A stretch of DNA of 64,000 nt from Sulfitobacter sp. CW3 (GCF_019392245.1 NZ_JAHXRL010000003.1:124001-188000); one strand, 5' to 3'; positions 9,275 to 18,974 are shown, counted from the first letter of the stretch. A program made the numbers and translations. The notes: a model not told the origin generated them from the letters alone.

Positions 9275-10960
9275 TTAACCAAGCAGGCGGCGTGCGATGA
9301 CCTGCGCCTGAATTTCGGCTGCACCTTCAAAGATGTTCAGGATGCGGGCATCGCACAGAACGCGGCTGATCTTGTATTCAAGGGCAAAACCGTTGCCGCC
9401 ATGAATCTGCAAACCATTGTCAGCCGCGGCCCACGCGACGCGGGCACCCAGCAATTTGGCCATGCCAGCCTCGACGTCACAACGGCGACCTTCGTCTTTC
9501 TCAAACGCAGAGAAATAGGTCAGCTGGCGGGCGATCATGATTTCCACGGCCATCATCGCGAGTTTTGACGAAACGCGGGGGAAGTTGATCAGGGATTTGC
9601 CAAATTGCTTGCGGTCGATCGCATATTTCATGGCGATATCCAACGCAGATTGGGCCACGCCGATCGCACGGGCAGCGGTCTGGATGCGGGCCGATTCGAA
9701 GGTTTCCATCAACTGCTTAAAGCCTTTGCCTTCTTCGCCGCCGAGCAGGTTTTCACCTTTGACCTGAAAGCCGTCGAATGCCAGTTCGTATTCTTTCATA
9801 CCGCGATAGCCGAGAACTTCGATTTCGCCGCCGGTCATGCCTTCGGTTGGAAAGGGGTTCGCGTCGTCGCCGGGTGTCTTTTCCGCCAAGAACATCGACA
9901 GACCTTTGTAGTCGGTGGTGTTGGGGTCGGTGCGGGCCAGCAATGTCATCACATGGGTCCGCGCGGCGTGGGTGATCCAGGTTTTGTTACCGGTCACGCT
10001 GTAATTATCGCCATCCTTGACGGCGCGCGTCCGCAACGACCCAAGATCGGAGCCTGTATTGGGTTCGGTAAACACGGCAGTTGGCAAGGTTTCAGCGCTT
10101 GAGATGCGCGGAAGCCATTTGGCTTTTTGTTCGTCTGTACCGCCTGCGAGGATCAGCTCAGCTGCGATTTCAGAGCGCGTGGCGAGGGACCCAACACCGA
10201 TGTAGCCGCGGGAAAGTTCCTCGGACACGACGCACATGGACGCCTTTGACAGGCCAAAGCCGCCGAATTCTTCTGGTATTGTCAGGCCAAAGACGCCCAT
10301 TTCAGCCAGTTCATTGATGACTTCGAGGGGGATCAGTTCGTCTTTGAGGTGCCATTCATGGGCAAAGGGTTCGACTTTTTCGACGGCATAGCGACGGAAC
10401 TGCTCGCGAATCATCTCGAGTTCTTCGTCGAGGCCGGACCGGCCAAACATGACGTTAGCGGACTGTTCCTGCATCAGCTCGACCAAGCGCGTGCGGGCGG
10501 CTTGAGTGTTGCCGTTTTGGGTGAGCGTCTGGATCGCAGGGTTCATCAGGCCGCGCTGTGCGTCTTGGCCCAAGCCCATATCCTGAAGGCGAAGGATTTC
10601 GCCCTGGTTCATCTGGATGCCACCGTAGATCTGCCAAAGGTATTCACCGAAAGCGATCTGATGGATCAACTGCTCGGTCTCGCCGAACTGGCCGTCAACG
10701 CTTAGCTTTTTGGCCCAAAGCTGCATCTGGTTCAAAGATTGCGCATATGTCGCCAACCAGGCCAAGCCATGTGCGGCAGTCTGGTTTGCCTCGACCAACC
10801 CGTTTGAAACGCGCCCATCAACAGATACCATGTCGCGCACAGATGCTTTGGCTTTTTCCAAAATCTCGTCAACGGGGGCCAATGCCTGGCCGGTCAATTC
10901 AAGAAGATCATCAAGTATGACTTGCGCGCCGCTGGTCAAGCCGTGTCCATCATGTGCCAT
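9275..10960 (-). CDS. mcd: (2S)-methylsuccinyl-CoA dehydrogenase-type acyl-CoA dehydrogenase
   Basis: FAD enzyme of 561 aa, much longer than ordinary acyl-CoA dehydrogenases (about 390 aa) because of an extra N-terminal helical region of about 160 residues, which is characteristic of Mcd. Mcd oxidises methylsuccinyl-CoA to mesaconyl-CoA in the ethylmalonyl-CoA pathway and passes electrons to ETF. The dehydrogenase part has FTEPNTGSDLGSLRTRA, GNKTWITHA, the AIDRKQFGKSL helix and LQIHGGNGFALEY; the catalytic glutamate is E545 in NIFEGAAEIQ. The start at 10960 is chosen because AAGGA lies nine bases upstream and MAHDGHGLT begins the family; a longer frame to 11035 lacks support. Divergent from the TauE gene. 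Confidence 0.85.
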   Translation of the reverse strand: MAHDGHGLTSGAQVILDDLLELTGQALAPVDEILEKAKASVRDMVSVDGRVSNGLVEANQTAAHGLAWLATYAQSLNQMQLWAKKLSVDGQFGETEQLIHQIAFGEYLWQIYGGIQMNQGEILRLQDMGLGQDAQRGLMNPAIQTLTQNGNTQAARTRLVELMQEQSANVMFGRSGLDEELEMIREQFRRYAVEKVEPFAHEWHLKDELIPLEVINELAEMGVFGLTIPEEFGGFGLSKASMCVVSEELSRGYIGVGSLATRSEIAAELILAGGTDEQKAKWLPRISSAETLPTAVFTEPNTGSDLGSLRTRAVKDGDNYSVTGNKTWITHAARTHVMTLLARTDPNTTDYKGLSMFLAEKTPGDDANPFPTEGMTGGEIEVLGYRGMKEYELAFDGFQVKGENLLGGEEGKGFKQLMETFESARIQTAARAIGVAQSALDIAMKYAIDRKQFGKSLINFPRVSSKLAMMAVEIMIARQLTYFSAFEKDEGRRCDVEAGMAKLLGARVAWAAADNGLQIHGGNGFALEYKISRVLCDARILNIFEGAAEIQAQVIARRLLG

Positions 10961-11106
10961 TTCGTACAGTCCTTTTCTAGCTTGCGAGGGGGATACTCCT
11001 TTCGCAGGTGCAGCACAATAAAGATACGTTTTCATGCGTCAATTTGGATGAAAATTACGCGGCGGAATTTCCGTGCACTCGCTAGTTCAACTGATATGAC
11101 GGCGTT

Positions 11107-11874
11107 ATGGATATACTTTTTGCATTTTTGACACCGCAGCAACTGGTCTTTGCCTTTGGTATCGCGCTGGTGGCGGGATTCATCAAAGGGGTCGTGGGAT
11201 TCGCGATGCCATTGGTGTTGATTTCCGGGCTCACTTTATTCCTGCCACCTGAACTCGCATTGGCGGGGCTGATATTCCCCACAGTGGCGACGAACCTGTT
11301 TCAGGCGCTGCGTCAGGGATTGCAGGCTGCCTGGGCGTCGACACGGCTGTTTAAGGTATTCCTGATATCGGGGGGGATCATGCTGGTTCTATCCGCCCAG
11401 ATGGTGCGGTTCTTATCCCCGCAGACGATGGCGCTGGTTATCGGCGTGCCGGTTACGCTGTTTGCGCTGTGGCAGCTTACGGGACGGAGCTTTAGCCTTG
11501 CGCAGCGATCCACCAAGGTTGAGCTTTTGGTGGGTGGTTTTGCTGGTGCGGTGGGCGGCGTTTCAGGTGTCTGGGGTCCGCCAACGGTTGCATACCTGAC
11601 CGCGCTTGGCACACCCAAGCATGACCAGATGCGCGTGCAGGGCGTGATTTACGGCCTTGGCGCGGTTGCACTGCTTTTTGCACATTTTGGGTCTGGCGTA
11701 CTGCGGGCCGAGACGGTCCCGTTTTCGATTGCCATGATCCTGCCCGCCCTTATCGGTATGTGGTTGGGCAGCCAGATCATGGATCGGATTGATCAGGCGT
11801 CGTTTCGAAAAGCGACGCTTGCCATTCTTTTAGTTGCCGGCGCGAACCTCGTGCGCCGCGGGCTGATGGGCTAA
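11107..11874 (+). CDS. TauE/SafE family permease
   Basis: Integral membrane protein, 255 aa, with about eight hydrophobic segments. The two internally related halves are visible: LVAGFIKGVVGFAMPLVLI near residues 19-38 and FAGAVGGVSGVWGPPTVAY near residues 146-164, the glycine-rich repeat pair of the TauE/SafE (DUF81) family. Members export sulfite, sulfoacetate or other organosulfur anions; the substrate here cannot be told from the sequence. It is transcribed away from mcd across a 146-base divergent region and runs convergently towards the XRE regulator, ending 4 bases before it. Confidence 0.85.
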   Translation: MDILFAFLTPQQLVFAFGIALVAGFIKGVVGFAMPLVLISGLTLFLPPELALAGLIFPTVATNLFQALRQGLQAAWASTRLFKVFLISGGIMLVLSAQMVRFLSPQTMALVIGVPVTLFALWQLTGRSFSLAQRSTKVELLVGGFAGAVGGVSGVWGPPTVAYLTALGTPKHDQMRVQGVIYGLGAVALLFAHFGSGVLRAETVPFSIAMILPALIGMWLGSQIMDRIDQASFRKATLAILLVAGANLVRRGLMG

Positions 11875-11878
11875 CGCC

Positions 11879-12238
11879 TTAGCCTTGGCGTGCAACGGTG
11901 ACACCCGAAACGTCTTCGATGAATGTCACAATGCGGGACTTGACCCCGTCATCACGGATCGATGCCAAAGCGCTGACGATTTCGACGCTTGGATCGCTTT
12001 TGGGCGCATCGTTGGTGTTGTCGTGCAGACCTTCAAAGAAATACGACGGCGCGACGTTCAATATTTGAGACAGTTCAAACAGACGGCTGGCTGCAACGCG
12101 GTTCGAGCCGATTTCGTATTTCTGAATTTGCTGGAACGACAGATTCAGCTGCTTGGCAACGTCGGTTTGAGAGAGACGGCGTAGGGTGCGAATTTGCTTC
12201 AACTTTTTACCTACGTGGACATCTACAGGATGGGACAT
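11879..12238 (-). CDS. XRE-family helix-turn-helix regulator
   Basis: Predicted DNA-binding regulator, 119 aa from the chosen ATG at 12238 (MSHPVDVHVGKKLKQIR). The Cro/C1-type HTH covers residues 10-65: LRRLSQTDVAKQLNLSFQQI followed by QKYEIGSNRVAASRLFELSQ, with FFEGL closing the domain. The C-terminal 45 residues are hydrophilic and then contain a helix (VEIVSALASIRDDGVKSRIV). Small XRE proteins of this form are common in Rhodobacteraceae, several near LysR or autoinducer genes. It is divergent from the LysR/PAS gene across 150 AT-rich bases, so the two may share control. The frame is open up to 12316 but without a better start. Confidence 0.82.
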   Translation of the reverse strand: MSHPVDVHVGKKLKQIRTLRRLSQTDVAKQLNLSFQQIQKYEIGSNRVAASRLFELSQILNVAPSYFFEGLHDNTNDAPKSDPSVEIVSALASIRDDGVKSRIVTFIEDVSGVTVARQG

Positions 12239-12388
12239 GATCACTAATACCTCTGGTTGTTGTCCCATAGTCATCGCCAGAACTCGTATTCCGATCAATT
12301 GGGTAGTTATTTTCAATTAGTGGTTATCTTTTCACCCTAGACGGGTTACAAATGTAGTATTAAGGTATTATAAATTTACCATCGGGCC

Positions 12389-13282
12389 ATGATGACCAAA
12401 GAAGTGAAAATAGAAGCTATGGAAACAGTGCGCGAAAAGGCACCGGCTTTGCTGTACGAAATGATACGTTCTTTCGTGGTGCTTGCGGACACATTGAACC
12501 TTAGCCACGCGGTTATTCAGCTGGATAGTACGCGTCAGACGGTCAGACGCCACATTGCAAACCTAGAGAAGATTAAAGGCGGCGAGCTTTTTGAGGTTAA
12601 AGAGCGTCGTTATTCACTGAGCCCCTTGGGGCATCTTTTATTGCCTGAGGCCAAGGACTTGATGGCAAATGCATCGGCGTGGTTGCTAGGAAATGCAGGT
12701 CAGGTAGATGGCCTTCAATACTTGTCTCATAGTTCCGTTGACGGCCAGTTGTTCTACTTGCAGCAACATCAAATTGATCGTGTGTTTTCGTCATCTGCAA
12801 CGATGCTCAAGGATGTTCTGGAAGGGTGGGCGCGTGGTGGCGGCCAGTTGCAGCACGAAGCACTGAAAGAGGTACGTTCTTACTGTAATATTTTTCGACG
12901 CATTAGCGGCGATCTGGTGTTCGCCGAGGTGGGCGAGGATAGCTCTTTCATGTCATGGTTTGGCGCGGATGTGGCCCAATCGACGGTCGGTCGGGCCTTA
13001 GGTCAGATGCCTGGCGGCGTCGATTTTGCCCGTTTGGTTGATATCGCATACGTCGAAATCGAGAGAAGTCAGGCGATTCGTTTGGACCATATCCATACCG
13101 TGATCCCGAATCCAAACTCAGAAGTTCCGATTCCAATCAGTTATGAAAGGCTGATGTTGGGTGCCCGTTTTCCGGATCAAAGCCCTGCAATCATATCAGT
13201 TGTCCGAAGAACGTATGATATTGAAATCAAGGGTGTAGAGTCTGAATTGATCAGAACCATGCCGGAAAGTTACCTTATGTAA
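12389..13282 (+). CDS. LysR-type HTH protein with PAS-like C-terminal domain
   Basis: A 297 aa regulator. Residues about 20-90 are a LysR-type winged helix (SFVVLADTLNLSHAVIQLDS, then TVRRHIANLEKI, GGELFEVKERRYSLSPLG). The remainder does not read like the LysR substrate-binding domain: it runs CNIFRRISGDLVFAEVGEDS, GADVAQSTVGRALGQMPGG, AYVEIERSQAIRLDHIHTVI and PISYERLMLGARFPDQSPAI, the pattern of a PAS-like sensor fold (inference from strand/helix pattern and the xxYERLxLP-like strand). The ligand is unknown. The gene stands 80 bases before the GNAT-fold gene in the same direction. A second in-frame ATG is three bases in; no strong ribosome site distinguishes them. Confidence 0.72.
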   Translation: MMTKEVKIEAMETVREKAPALLYEMIRSFVVLADTLNLSHAVIQLDSTRQTVRRHIANLEKIKGGELFEVKERRYSLSPLGHLLLPEAKDLMANASAWLLGNAGQVDGLQYLSHSSVDGQLFYLQQHQIDRVFSSSATMLKDVLEGWARGGGQLQHEALKEVRSYCNIFRRISGDLVFAEVGEDSSFMSWFGADVAQSTVGRALGQMPGGVDFARLVDIAYVEIERSQAIRLDHIHTVIPNPNSEVPIPISYERLMLGARFPDQSPAIISVVRRTYDIEIKGVESELIRTMPESYLM

Positions 13283-13371
13283 CGAAAATCGGCAAAGAAT
13301 TAACCAAAAAATGACGCAGGTGCGATTTCGCGCTACACTAAAGGCTCAACTCTATTTTTTAGGTGGGCCTC

Positions 13372-14088
13372 ATGGCGATTATTGGACTGAACCCAGAAGA
13401 TAAATTCAAGGCTGCAAGTGCGGAAATTTTAGATCGCTACGGTATTCGGCTTAGTGCTGGGACTGATTTCGACGAATACCGCGAATATGTGGCCAAAGCC
13501 CGCCCAGACCATCGTGTCGGCGAGCCGTTTGATCACAGGGTTCATGATATGTCCGAGGGTAAGGCATCTTGGATCATTGGCCGCGATGAGAGCGGAGAGA
13601 TTATTCACCTTCAGGCGCTTCGCCTTTTACCAACCGAAGGGCAGCCTGTTTCCGAGTATTTTAGACAAAGCTTTCACGAATTCTCCCCCTCAGAACTAGA
13701 TATCGACTTTGCCAGATCCCGTTATCGTCCGGGTCCCGGAGCCAAAAGGATCAATGGGCGGGTGGTTTATTCAGGTGAAACTTGGATCGGCGGTGCCCCT
13801 GGCCAGTTCCGCGGTACGGGAATCTCAAGTGTTTTGGGGCGTTTTGCCCTGCTGTCCGCCCTGAATGAATTTAATGCTGATTATGTGGTCGGGTTTATGG
13901 CGCGGCCCGTCGCCTACAAAGGTTTCTGTCTGCGCATGGGCTTTATGCACGCAGAGCCAATGGCGTTGCGCTGGTACATCAAGCACCAACACGAGGCGCT
14001 GGAAGGCGTAATGGTCTACATGAGTGACGACGATATACGCTTCATGTTGGATCTGCCGACAAACGAGATCGAGGCGCTAGCCGCCTGA
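13372..14088 (+). CDS. GNAT-fold acyltransferase-like protein of unknown substrate
   Basis: Protein of 238 aa that I do not recognise by name. The segment GQFRGTGISSVLGRFALLSA (about residues 144-163) fits the acyl-CoA pyrophosphate loop of GNAT enzymes (Q/R-x-x-G-x-G), and YKGFCLRMGFMHAEP resembles the terminal GNAT motif B. The region before it (GEIIHLQALRLLP) resembles the central beta strands. The size and layout recall the GNAT-like families that use acyl-ACP, such as AHL synthases, but no synthase signature is evident. ATG at 13372 has AGGTGGG upstream. It is likely co-regulated with the LysR/PAS gene and ends at a bidirectional terminator. Confidence 0.65.
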   Translation: MAIIGLNPEDKFKAASAEILDRYGIRLSAGTDFDEYREYVAKARPDHRVGEPFDHRVHDMSEGKASWIIGRDESGEIIHLQALRLLPTEGQPVSEYFRQSFHEFSPSELDIDFARSRYRPGPGAKRINGRVVYSGETWIGGAPGQFRGTGISSVLGRFALLSALNEFNADYVVGFMARPVAYKGFCLRMGFMHAEPMALRWYIKHQHEALEGVMVYMSDDDIRFMLDLPTNEIEALAA

Positions 14089-14096
14089 ACAAAAAA

Positions 14097-14120
14097 GGAG
14101 CCGCGAATGATCGCGGCTCC
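14097..14120. terminator. Bidirectional terminator between GNAT-like gene and pckA
   Basis: GGAGCCGCGA (14097-14106) pairs perfectly with TCGCGGCTCC (14111-14120) around the loop ATGA. Six A precede the stem and CTT follows it, so it can act as a Rho-independent terminator for both convergent genes. Confidence 0.85.
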
Positions 14121-14145
14121 CTTAAATATCATCGATGTCTGAGCC

Positions 14146-15744
14146 TTAGCCGATTGCGGCAGCTTTAACGTCTTCGTCGATATAGGGCATGTACTGTTCA
14201 AAGTTTTCCGAGAACATCTTGACCAGTTTGGCTGCTTGGCGGTCATAGGATTCCGGGTTGTCCCATGTACGGCGCGGGTCCAGCAAAATATCTGCAACAC
14301 CATCGACCGATACAGGTACCTGAAAGCCAAAGTTCGGGTCTTTGCGGTACTCGACGTCGGCCATTGACCCTTCGAGTGCCGCTGTCAAAAGCGCACGAGT
14401 TGCTTTGATTGGCATGCGGCTGCCGGTGCCGTATGCACCGCCCGTCCAGCCTGTGTTCACCAACCAGCATGTAGCGCCATGTGCGGCGATTTTTTCGCGT
14501 AGAAGGTTACCGTACACTTCGGGGCGGCGGGGCATAAACGGCGCGCCAAAGCACGTCGAGAATGTGGGTTCGGGCTCTGTCACGCCACGCTCGGTGCCTG
14601 CTACCTTTGAGGTGAAGCCAGACAAGAAGTGGTACATTGCCTGCGCCGGTGTCAGGCGCGCGATGGGGGGCAAGACGCCGAATGCATCGCAGGTCAACAT
14701 GATGATGTTCTTGGGGTGGCCGCCCGTCGCCTTGGCCGATGCATTAGAGATATAGTGCAGCGGATAGGCGCAACGCATGTTGGCGGTCAGTGAATCATCG
14801 TCAAAGTCGAGCTCTTTGGTGTCTTCATCAAAGATCATGTTTTCGATGACAGTGGCGAATTTTTCAGTCGTCGCGTAAATCTCGGGCTCTGCTTCGCGGC
14901 TTAGGTTGATGGTCTTGGCATAGCAGCCGCCTTCAAAGTTGAAGGTGCCGTTGTCAGACCAGCCATGTTCGTCATCGCCAATCAGCGTACGGCCCGGGTC
15001 AGCCGACAGGGTGGTTTTGCCGGTGCCGGAAAGCCCAAAGAATACAGCCGTGTCCACAGGGTTGCCCGTCGCGTGGTTGGCCGAGCAGTGCATCGGCATC
15101 ACGCCTTTTTCAGGCAACAAATAGTTCAGCAGCGTAAAGACCGATTTCTTGTTTTCGCCAGCGTATTCAGTGCCACCAATCAGGATGATCTTTTTATCAA
15201 AGTTCATCGCGATCACTGTTTCGGAGCGGCAATCGTGTTTTGCAGGATCAGCTGAAAAGCTGGGGCAGTTGATAACGGTGAAGTCCGCGATGAAATCATC
15301 CAACGCGTCACGTTCGGGACGGCGCAGCATGTGGCGGATGAACAGACCGTGCCAGGCCAGCTCGGTTACCATGCGCACATTGATGGCATGCTTGGGGTCG
15401 GCACCGCCAACAAGGTCTTGCACGAAATAATCGCGGCCTTGCATGTGCGCCAACATGTCTTGGTACAGCGCGTCGAACCCTTCGGGCGACATCGCGGCAT
15501 TGTTTTCCCACCAGATCGTATCGGCAACGCTGTCAGTTTTAACGACATGTTTGTCCTTGGGGGACCGGCCAGTGAATTTTCCGGTTGTGACCAGAAAGGC
15601 CCCACCTTTGCCCAAGGTGCCTTCTTGGCGCTTTAGCGCGGCTTCCACCAACGCAGGTTCGATCATGTTGTAATAGACATTACCTAGCCCGCTCATGCCT
15701 TGGTCTTCGAGGCGGAATTGCGGATTTACGCGGCCTAATGTCAT
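14146..15744 (-). CDS. pckA: Phosphoenolpyruvate carboxykinase (ATP)
   Basis: Converts oxaloacetate and ATP to PEP, CO2 and ADP, the entry step of gluconeogenesis. Motifs: [15 protein letters not shown] near the N-terminus, the kinase-1a P-loop [20 protein letters not shown] (metal-binding aspartates) and the C-terminal [17 protein letters not shown]. Length 532 aa is standard. Start at 15744 is chosen for the AGGAG site seven bases upstream and the [10 protein letters not shown] beginning; the frame stays open to 15831. It is divergent from chvI, an arrangement conserved in alphaproteobacteria where ChvI controls pckA. Confidence 0.96.
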   Translation of the reverse strand: MTLGRVNPQFRLEDQGMSGLGNVYYNMIEPALVEAALKRQEGTLGKGGAFLVTTGKFTGRSPKDKHVVKTDSVADTIWWENNAAMSPEGFDALYQDMLAHMQGRDYFVQDLVGGADPKHAINVRMVTELAWHGLFIRHMLRRPERDALDDFIADFTVINCPSFSADPAKHDCRSETVIAMNFDKKIILIGGTEYAGENKKSVFTLLNYLLPEKGVMPMHCSANHATGNPVDTAVFFGLSGTGKTTLSADPGRTLIGDDEHGWSDNGTFNFEGGCYAKTINLSREAEPEIYATTEKFATVIENMIFDEDTKELDFDDDSLTANMRCAYPLHYISNASAKATGGHPKNIIMLTCDAFGVLPPIARLTPAQAMYHFLSGFTSKVAGTERGVTEPEPTFSTCFGAPFMPRRPEVYGNLLREKIAAHGATCWLVNTGWTGGAYGTGSRMPIKATRALLTAALEGSMADVEYRKDPNFGFQVPVSVDGVADILLDPRRTWDNPESYDRQAAKLVKMFSENFEQYMPYIDEDVKAAAIG

Positions 15745-16104
15745 GTGATGTCTCCTGTAGGTGCGCCGGGGTGTGACGCCAGTTAGTGCATAGAATGCTT
15801 GGTCTTCTTGACCATGTGGGCGTCTTAGCACGGCGATTTATCAGATGAACAGGCAGCTTTGACGCAGTTAGCGCCATCATCTTGTTCTTTGTTGGCTAGC
15901 CCCCCAAACGAGCGGTTTTCAGCAACGGATCGTTTTGCAATTATGACACAGTAAGTGCGGCAATTTAGTCATTCCTAACCAAATTGTGGGGGAAATAAGG
16001 CCATAAGCTCGGGTGATTCGCACTTTAGCATTGATTCGCCACCGTAAATTGACGATCAGTGAAAGAAAAAAAGTAATAATTGAGCAGTAGTAAGGAAACA
16101 GGCG
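15745..16104. promoter_or_regulatory. Divergent pckA / chvI control region
   Basis: This 360-base gap holds no gene. It must contain the promoters of pckA (minus) and chvI (plus). On the pckA side an inverted repeat TGGTC-N5-GACCA lies at 15800-15814. On the chvI side TTGACG (16049-16054) and TAATAA (16074-16079) with a 19-base spacer resemble a weak sigma-70 promoter, and AAGGA precedes the chvI ATG. Adjacency suggests ChvI binding here, but I cannot point to a certain ChvI site. Confidence 0.55.
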
Positions 16105-16806
16105 ATGTCCAAAATTGCATTGGTGGATGACGACAGGAATATTCTGACGTCGGTTTCGATGACACTCGAAGCAGAAGGTTTTGAGGTCGAAACATATAAT
16201 GATGGCCAGGCAGCGCTAGACGCTTTCAATAAAAAGTTGCCAGACATGGCGGTGCTGGACATTAAAATGCCCCGCATGGACGGGATGGATCTGCTGCAGC
16301 GGTTGCGCCAGAAAACCGCGATGCCGGTGATTTTCCTGACCTCCAAAGATGACGAAATTGACGAAGTGCTCGGCTTGCGCATGGGTGCTGACGATTATGT
16401 CAAAAAGCCGTTTAGCCAAAGACTTTTGGTTGAACGTATCCGGGCGCTATTACGCCGCCAGGAAGCCGTTGAAACCAACGAAGTCGGCGATACCGAGGAA
16501 ACCAAGGTTATCGACCGTGGCGACCTGCGGATGGACCCGTTGCGCCACGCGGTTAGCTGGAAGGGCAATGATGTTTCATTGACCGTCACTGAATTCTTGC
16601 TGTTGCAGGCTTTGGCGCAGCGCCCGGGCTTTGTGAAGTCACGCGACCAGTTGATGGACGTGGCCTATGATGATCAGGTGTATGTCGACGATCGGACCAT
16701 CGACAGCCACATCAAACGTCTTCGTAAAAAGATGCGTTCGGCGGACGACACGTTCTCGGCGATTGAGACGCTTTACGGTATTGGCTACAGATATAACGAG
16801 GATTGA
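16105..16806 (+). CDS. chvI: Response regulator ChvI (OmpR family)
   Basis: DNA-binding half of the ChvG/ChvI two-component system, which in alphaproteobacteria senses acid or envelope stress and host entry. The receiver domain has the acidic cluster VDDD (residues 7-10), the phosphorylated aspartate D52 in [11 protein letters not shown], and KKPF at the end; the C-terminal OmpR winged helix has [20 protein letters not shown] and the recognition region [16 protein letters not shown]. Length 233 aa is typical. The kinase gene follows after 8 bases. Confidence 0.94.
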   Translation: MSKIALVDDDRNILTSVSMTLEAEGFEVETYNDGQAALDAFNKKLPDMAVLDIKMPRMDGMDLLQRLRQKTAMPVIFLTSKDDEIDEVLGLRMGADDYVKKPFSQRLLVERIRALLRRQEAVETNEVGDTEETKVIDRGDLRMDPLRHAVSWKGNDVSLTVTEFLLLQALAQRPGFVKSRDQLMDVAYDDQVYVDDRTIDSHIKRLRKKMRSADDTFSAIETLYGIGYRYNED

Positions 16807-16814
16807 TCTGAAGG

Positions 16815-18527
16815 ATGGCGATTGCCGAAAGGGATTTTGTGCGGGACACGGCCACCAGTATTCGGGACGGCGATGTTGTGCTGGGCGACGATTGGGTTGC
16901 TCCGGACAAGGACGCGACTGACGAATTGCGTGGCAGCCGTGCGCGTCGCGGTCTCTTTTCGTTACGCACCTCGCCGCTGACGCGCAAGATCATCACGTTC
17001 AACCTCATTGCGTTGAATGTGTTGGTTGCGGGTATTTTATACCTCAATTCCTCGCGCGATAGTCTGGCTGTTCAACGTGGTGCGTCGTTGGTCTCAGAGG
17101 CCGAATTGATTGCCGATATTTTTGAGGCCCAACTGCCCCTTGGTACGACAACAGATCTGGCTGCGGGCGAACCGGTGGACGTGGCCGCAAGCCTGAGTCG
17201 TTTGGACCTGCGCAGCGGGATCGAAGTTTTCGTTTTCGCCCCCGACGAGACCCTTTTGACACGGTCCGAGGGGCGGACCCCAACAGAGCCGGTTCATCAG
17301 CCCAGAAAAACCTTTCTGACAGATGGCCTTAACTGGCTGTGGTCAAAGCTTTCGTACCCCTTTGGACAGGGCGCGCCAGCGGACGTGTTGCCTATTCAGG
17401 TTCAGCTTAAGACGATGATTGCGGATACGCTTTCGGGTGGCACGCAAATTCAGAACAACCTTGATGCGGATGGTGGCACCTTATTTACCGTGGCCACCCC
17501 GATCTCGCAGAACGGCGTGCCCATCGGCGTGGTCGCAGTGACATCCGCCGCCGGCGAAATCGACGAACTTGTGCGCGGTGAACGTGAACGTGTCCTCCAG
17601 ATGTTTGTGATCGCGACACTTGTATCTATTGGGCTTAGCCTTGTTTTGGCGTCGACGATTGCCAATCCTCTGGCTGATTTGGCCGCAGCGGCTGAACTTG
17701 GCCGTGACAAGGACGCGCGCAAGATGAACCCGGGGCGCATTCGAATTCCCGACCTGACCGCGCGCCCAGACGAGATTGGCAGGCTGTCGGGTGCGCTGCG
17801 CGGTATGGTGTCGGCATTGTATAATCGCATCGACGGAAACGAACAGTTTGCGGCAGACGTGGCCCACGAAATCAAGAACCCGCTGGCGTCTTTGCGCTCT
17901 GCCGTGGGGACGTTGCGGTTGATCAAACGCGAGGACCAGCGCGAGAAACTATTGGATGTTATCGACCATGATGTCCGGCGGCTTGACCGCTTGGTCAGCG
18001 ATATTTCCAATGCGTCGCGCTTGGACAGCGAATTGGTCAAGGAAGAAGAAGAGCCGTTTGATTTGCTCGCCATGATCGGCAATCTGTCGCAGTACCTAGG
18101 CGAAGACGCCCGCAAAAAAGGTATCGATTTCATCACGGATCTGCCGAACGAGCCGATTATCGTGCATGGCCTTGAGGCGCGGCTTGCTCAGGTTTTTGTG
18201 AACCTCATTACCAATGCGGCGTCCTTTTGCGAGGATGGCGATGCGATCCGCGTTTGGGCACGCAAGCGCGAGAATCGCGTGTTGGTCGTTGTCGAAGACA
18301 CCGGCCCCGGTATCCCTGATCAGGCCCTTTCCAAGATATTCAAGCGGTTCTATTCGCAGCGGCCCGAGGAACATTTTGGAAATAACTCCGGTCTTGGCTT
18401 GGCTATTTCAAAACAAATCGTCGAGGCGCATGGCGGCGTGATCTGGGCCGAGAACATTCGTCCGACAGAGGCAGATATCACGTCCGAGCCGCTTGGCGCG
18501 CGCTTTGTCGTTGGCCTGCCCATCTAG
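16815..18527 (+). CDS. chvG: Sensor histidine kinase ChvG
   Basis: Inner-membrane sensor kinase partner of ChvI, 570 aa. After a basic cytoplasmic N-terminus, one membrane segment (about residues 57-75), a periplasmic sensor region of about 180 residues, a second segment (FVIATLVSIGLSLVLASTIA), HAMP, then the dimerisation helix FAADVAHEIKNPLASLRSAV with phosphoacceptor H351. ATP-binding boxes: LITNAASFCEDG (N box), VEDTGPGIP (G1) and NNSGLGLAISKQIVEAHGG (G2). HprK begins 3 bases after its stop, linking the two-component system to the phosphotransferase genes. Confidence 0.94.
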   Translation: MAIAERDFVRDTATSIRDGDVVLGDDWVAPDKDATDELRGSRARRGLFSLRTSPLTRKIITFNLIALNVLVAGILYLNSSRDSLAVQRGASLVSEAELIADIFEAQLPLGTTTDLAAGEPVDVAASLSRLDLRSGIEVFVFAPDETLLTRSEGRTPTEPVHQPRKTFLTDGLNWLWSKLSYPFGQGAPADVLPIQVQLKTMIADTLSGGTQIQNNLDADGGTLFTVATPISQNGVPIGVVAVTSAAGEIDELVRGERERVLQMFVIATLVSIGLSLVLASTIANPLADLAAAAELGRDKDARKMNPGRIRIPDLTARPDEIGRLSGALRGMVSALYNRIDGNEQFAADVAHEIKNPLASLRSAVGTLRLIKREDQREKLLDVIDHDVRRLDRLVSDISNASRLDSELVKEEEEPFDLLAMIGNLSQYLGEDARKKGIDFITDLPNEPIIVHGLEARLAQVFVNLITNAASFCEDGDAIRVWARKRENRVLVVVEDTGPGIPDQALSKIFKRFYSQRPEEHFGNNSGLGLAISKQIVEAHGGVIWAENIRPTEADITSEPLGARFVVGLPI

Positions 18528-18530
18528 GGC

Positions 18531-18974
18531 GTGGCGAACACGGCCCCGCCCGAACTGGTGATCCACGCCACGACGGTTGGTGTCGATGGACGTGGGCTTG
18601 TTATTCTGGGCCCTTCTGGGTCGGGTAAATCTGCTTTGGCCCTTCAGGTTTTGGCACTGGGTGCCGTGCTCGTTGCCGATGACAGGACGCAGATTTCTCG
18701 CTCACCCTCTGGCCTTGTCGCGCGCTGCCCCTCCGCGATCTGCGGCATGATCGAGGCACGCGGGGTTGGCATTCTGAATGTACCGCACGAACAGGACGTT
18801 CCAGTTTGCCTTGCGATTGACATGGGGCAAAACGAAACAGAGAGACTCCCTTCCCCCCATACGGTAGAGTTGTTGGGGCAATCCGTACCATGTTTACACA
18901 AAAGTGAAGGCCCGCATCTTGCCGCCGCTCTTTTCCTAACCCTCAAGAATGTGCAACCAACGCGAAATGACTGA
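18531..18974 (+). CDS. hprK: HPr kinase/phosphorylase, short alphaproteobacterial form
   Basis: Phosphorylates and dephosphorylates HPr on its regulatory serine. At 147 aa it consists only of the C-terminal catalytic domain; the N-terminal domain of the Gram-positive enzyme (about 310 aa) is absent, as is usual in alphaproteobacteria. Walker A is GPSGSGKS (residues 27-34); the HPr-kinase signature region CGMIEARGVGILNVPHE contains the conserved E-x-R-G. Start is GTG at 18531, just after chvG. It overlaps rapZ by 8 bases, within the chvI-chvG-hprK-rapZ-EIIA-ptsH unit. Confidence 0.92.
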   Translation: MANTAPPELVIHATTVGVDGRGLVILGPSGSGKSALALQVLALGAVLVADDRTQISRSPSGLVARCPSAICGMIEARGVGILNVPHEQDVPVCLAIDMGQNETERLPSPHTVELLGQSVPCLHKSEGPHLAAALFLTLKNVQPTRND

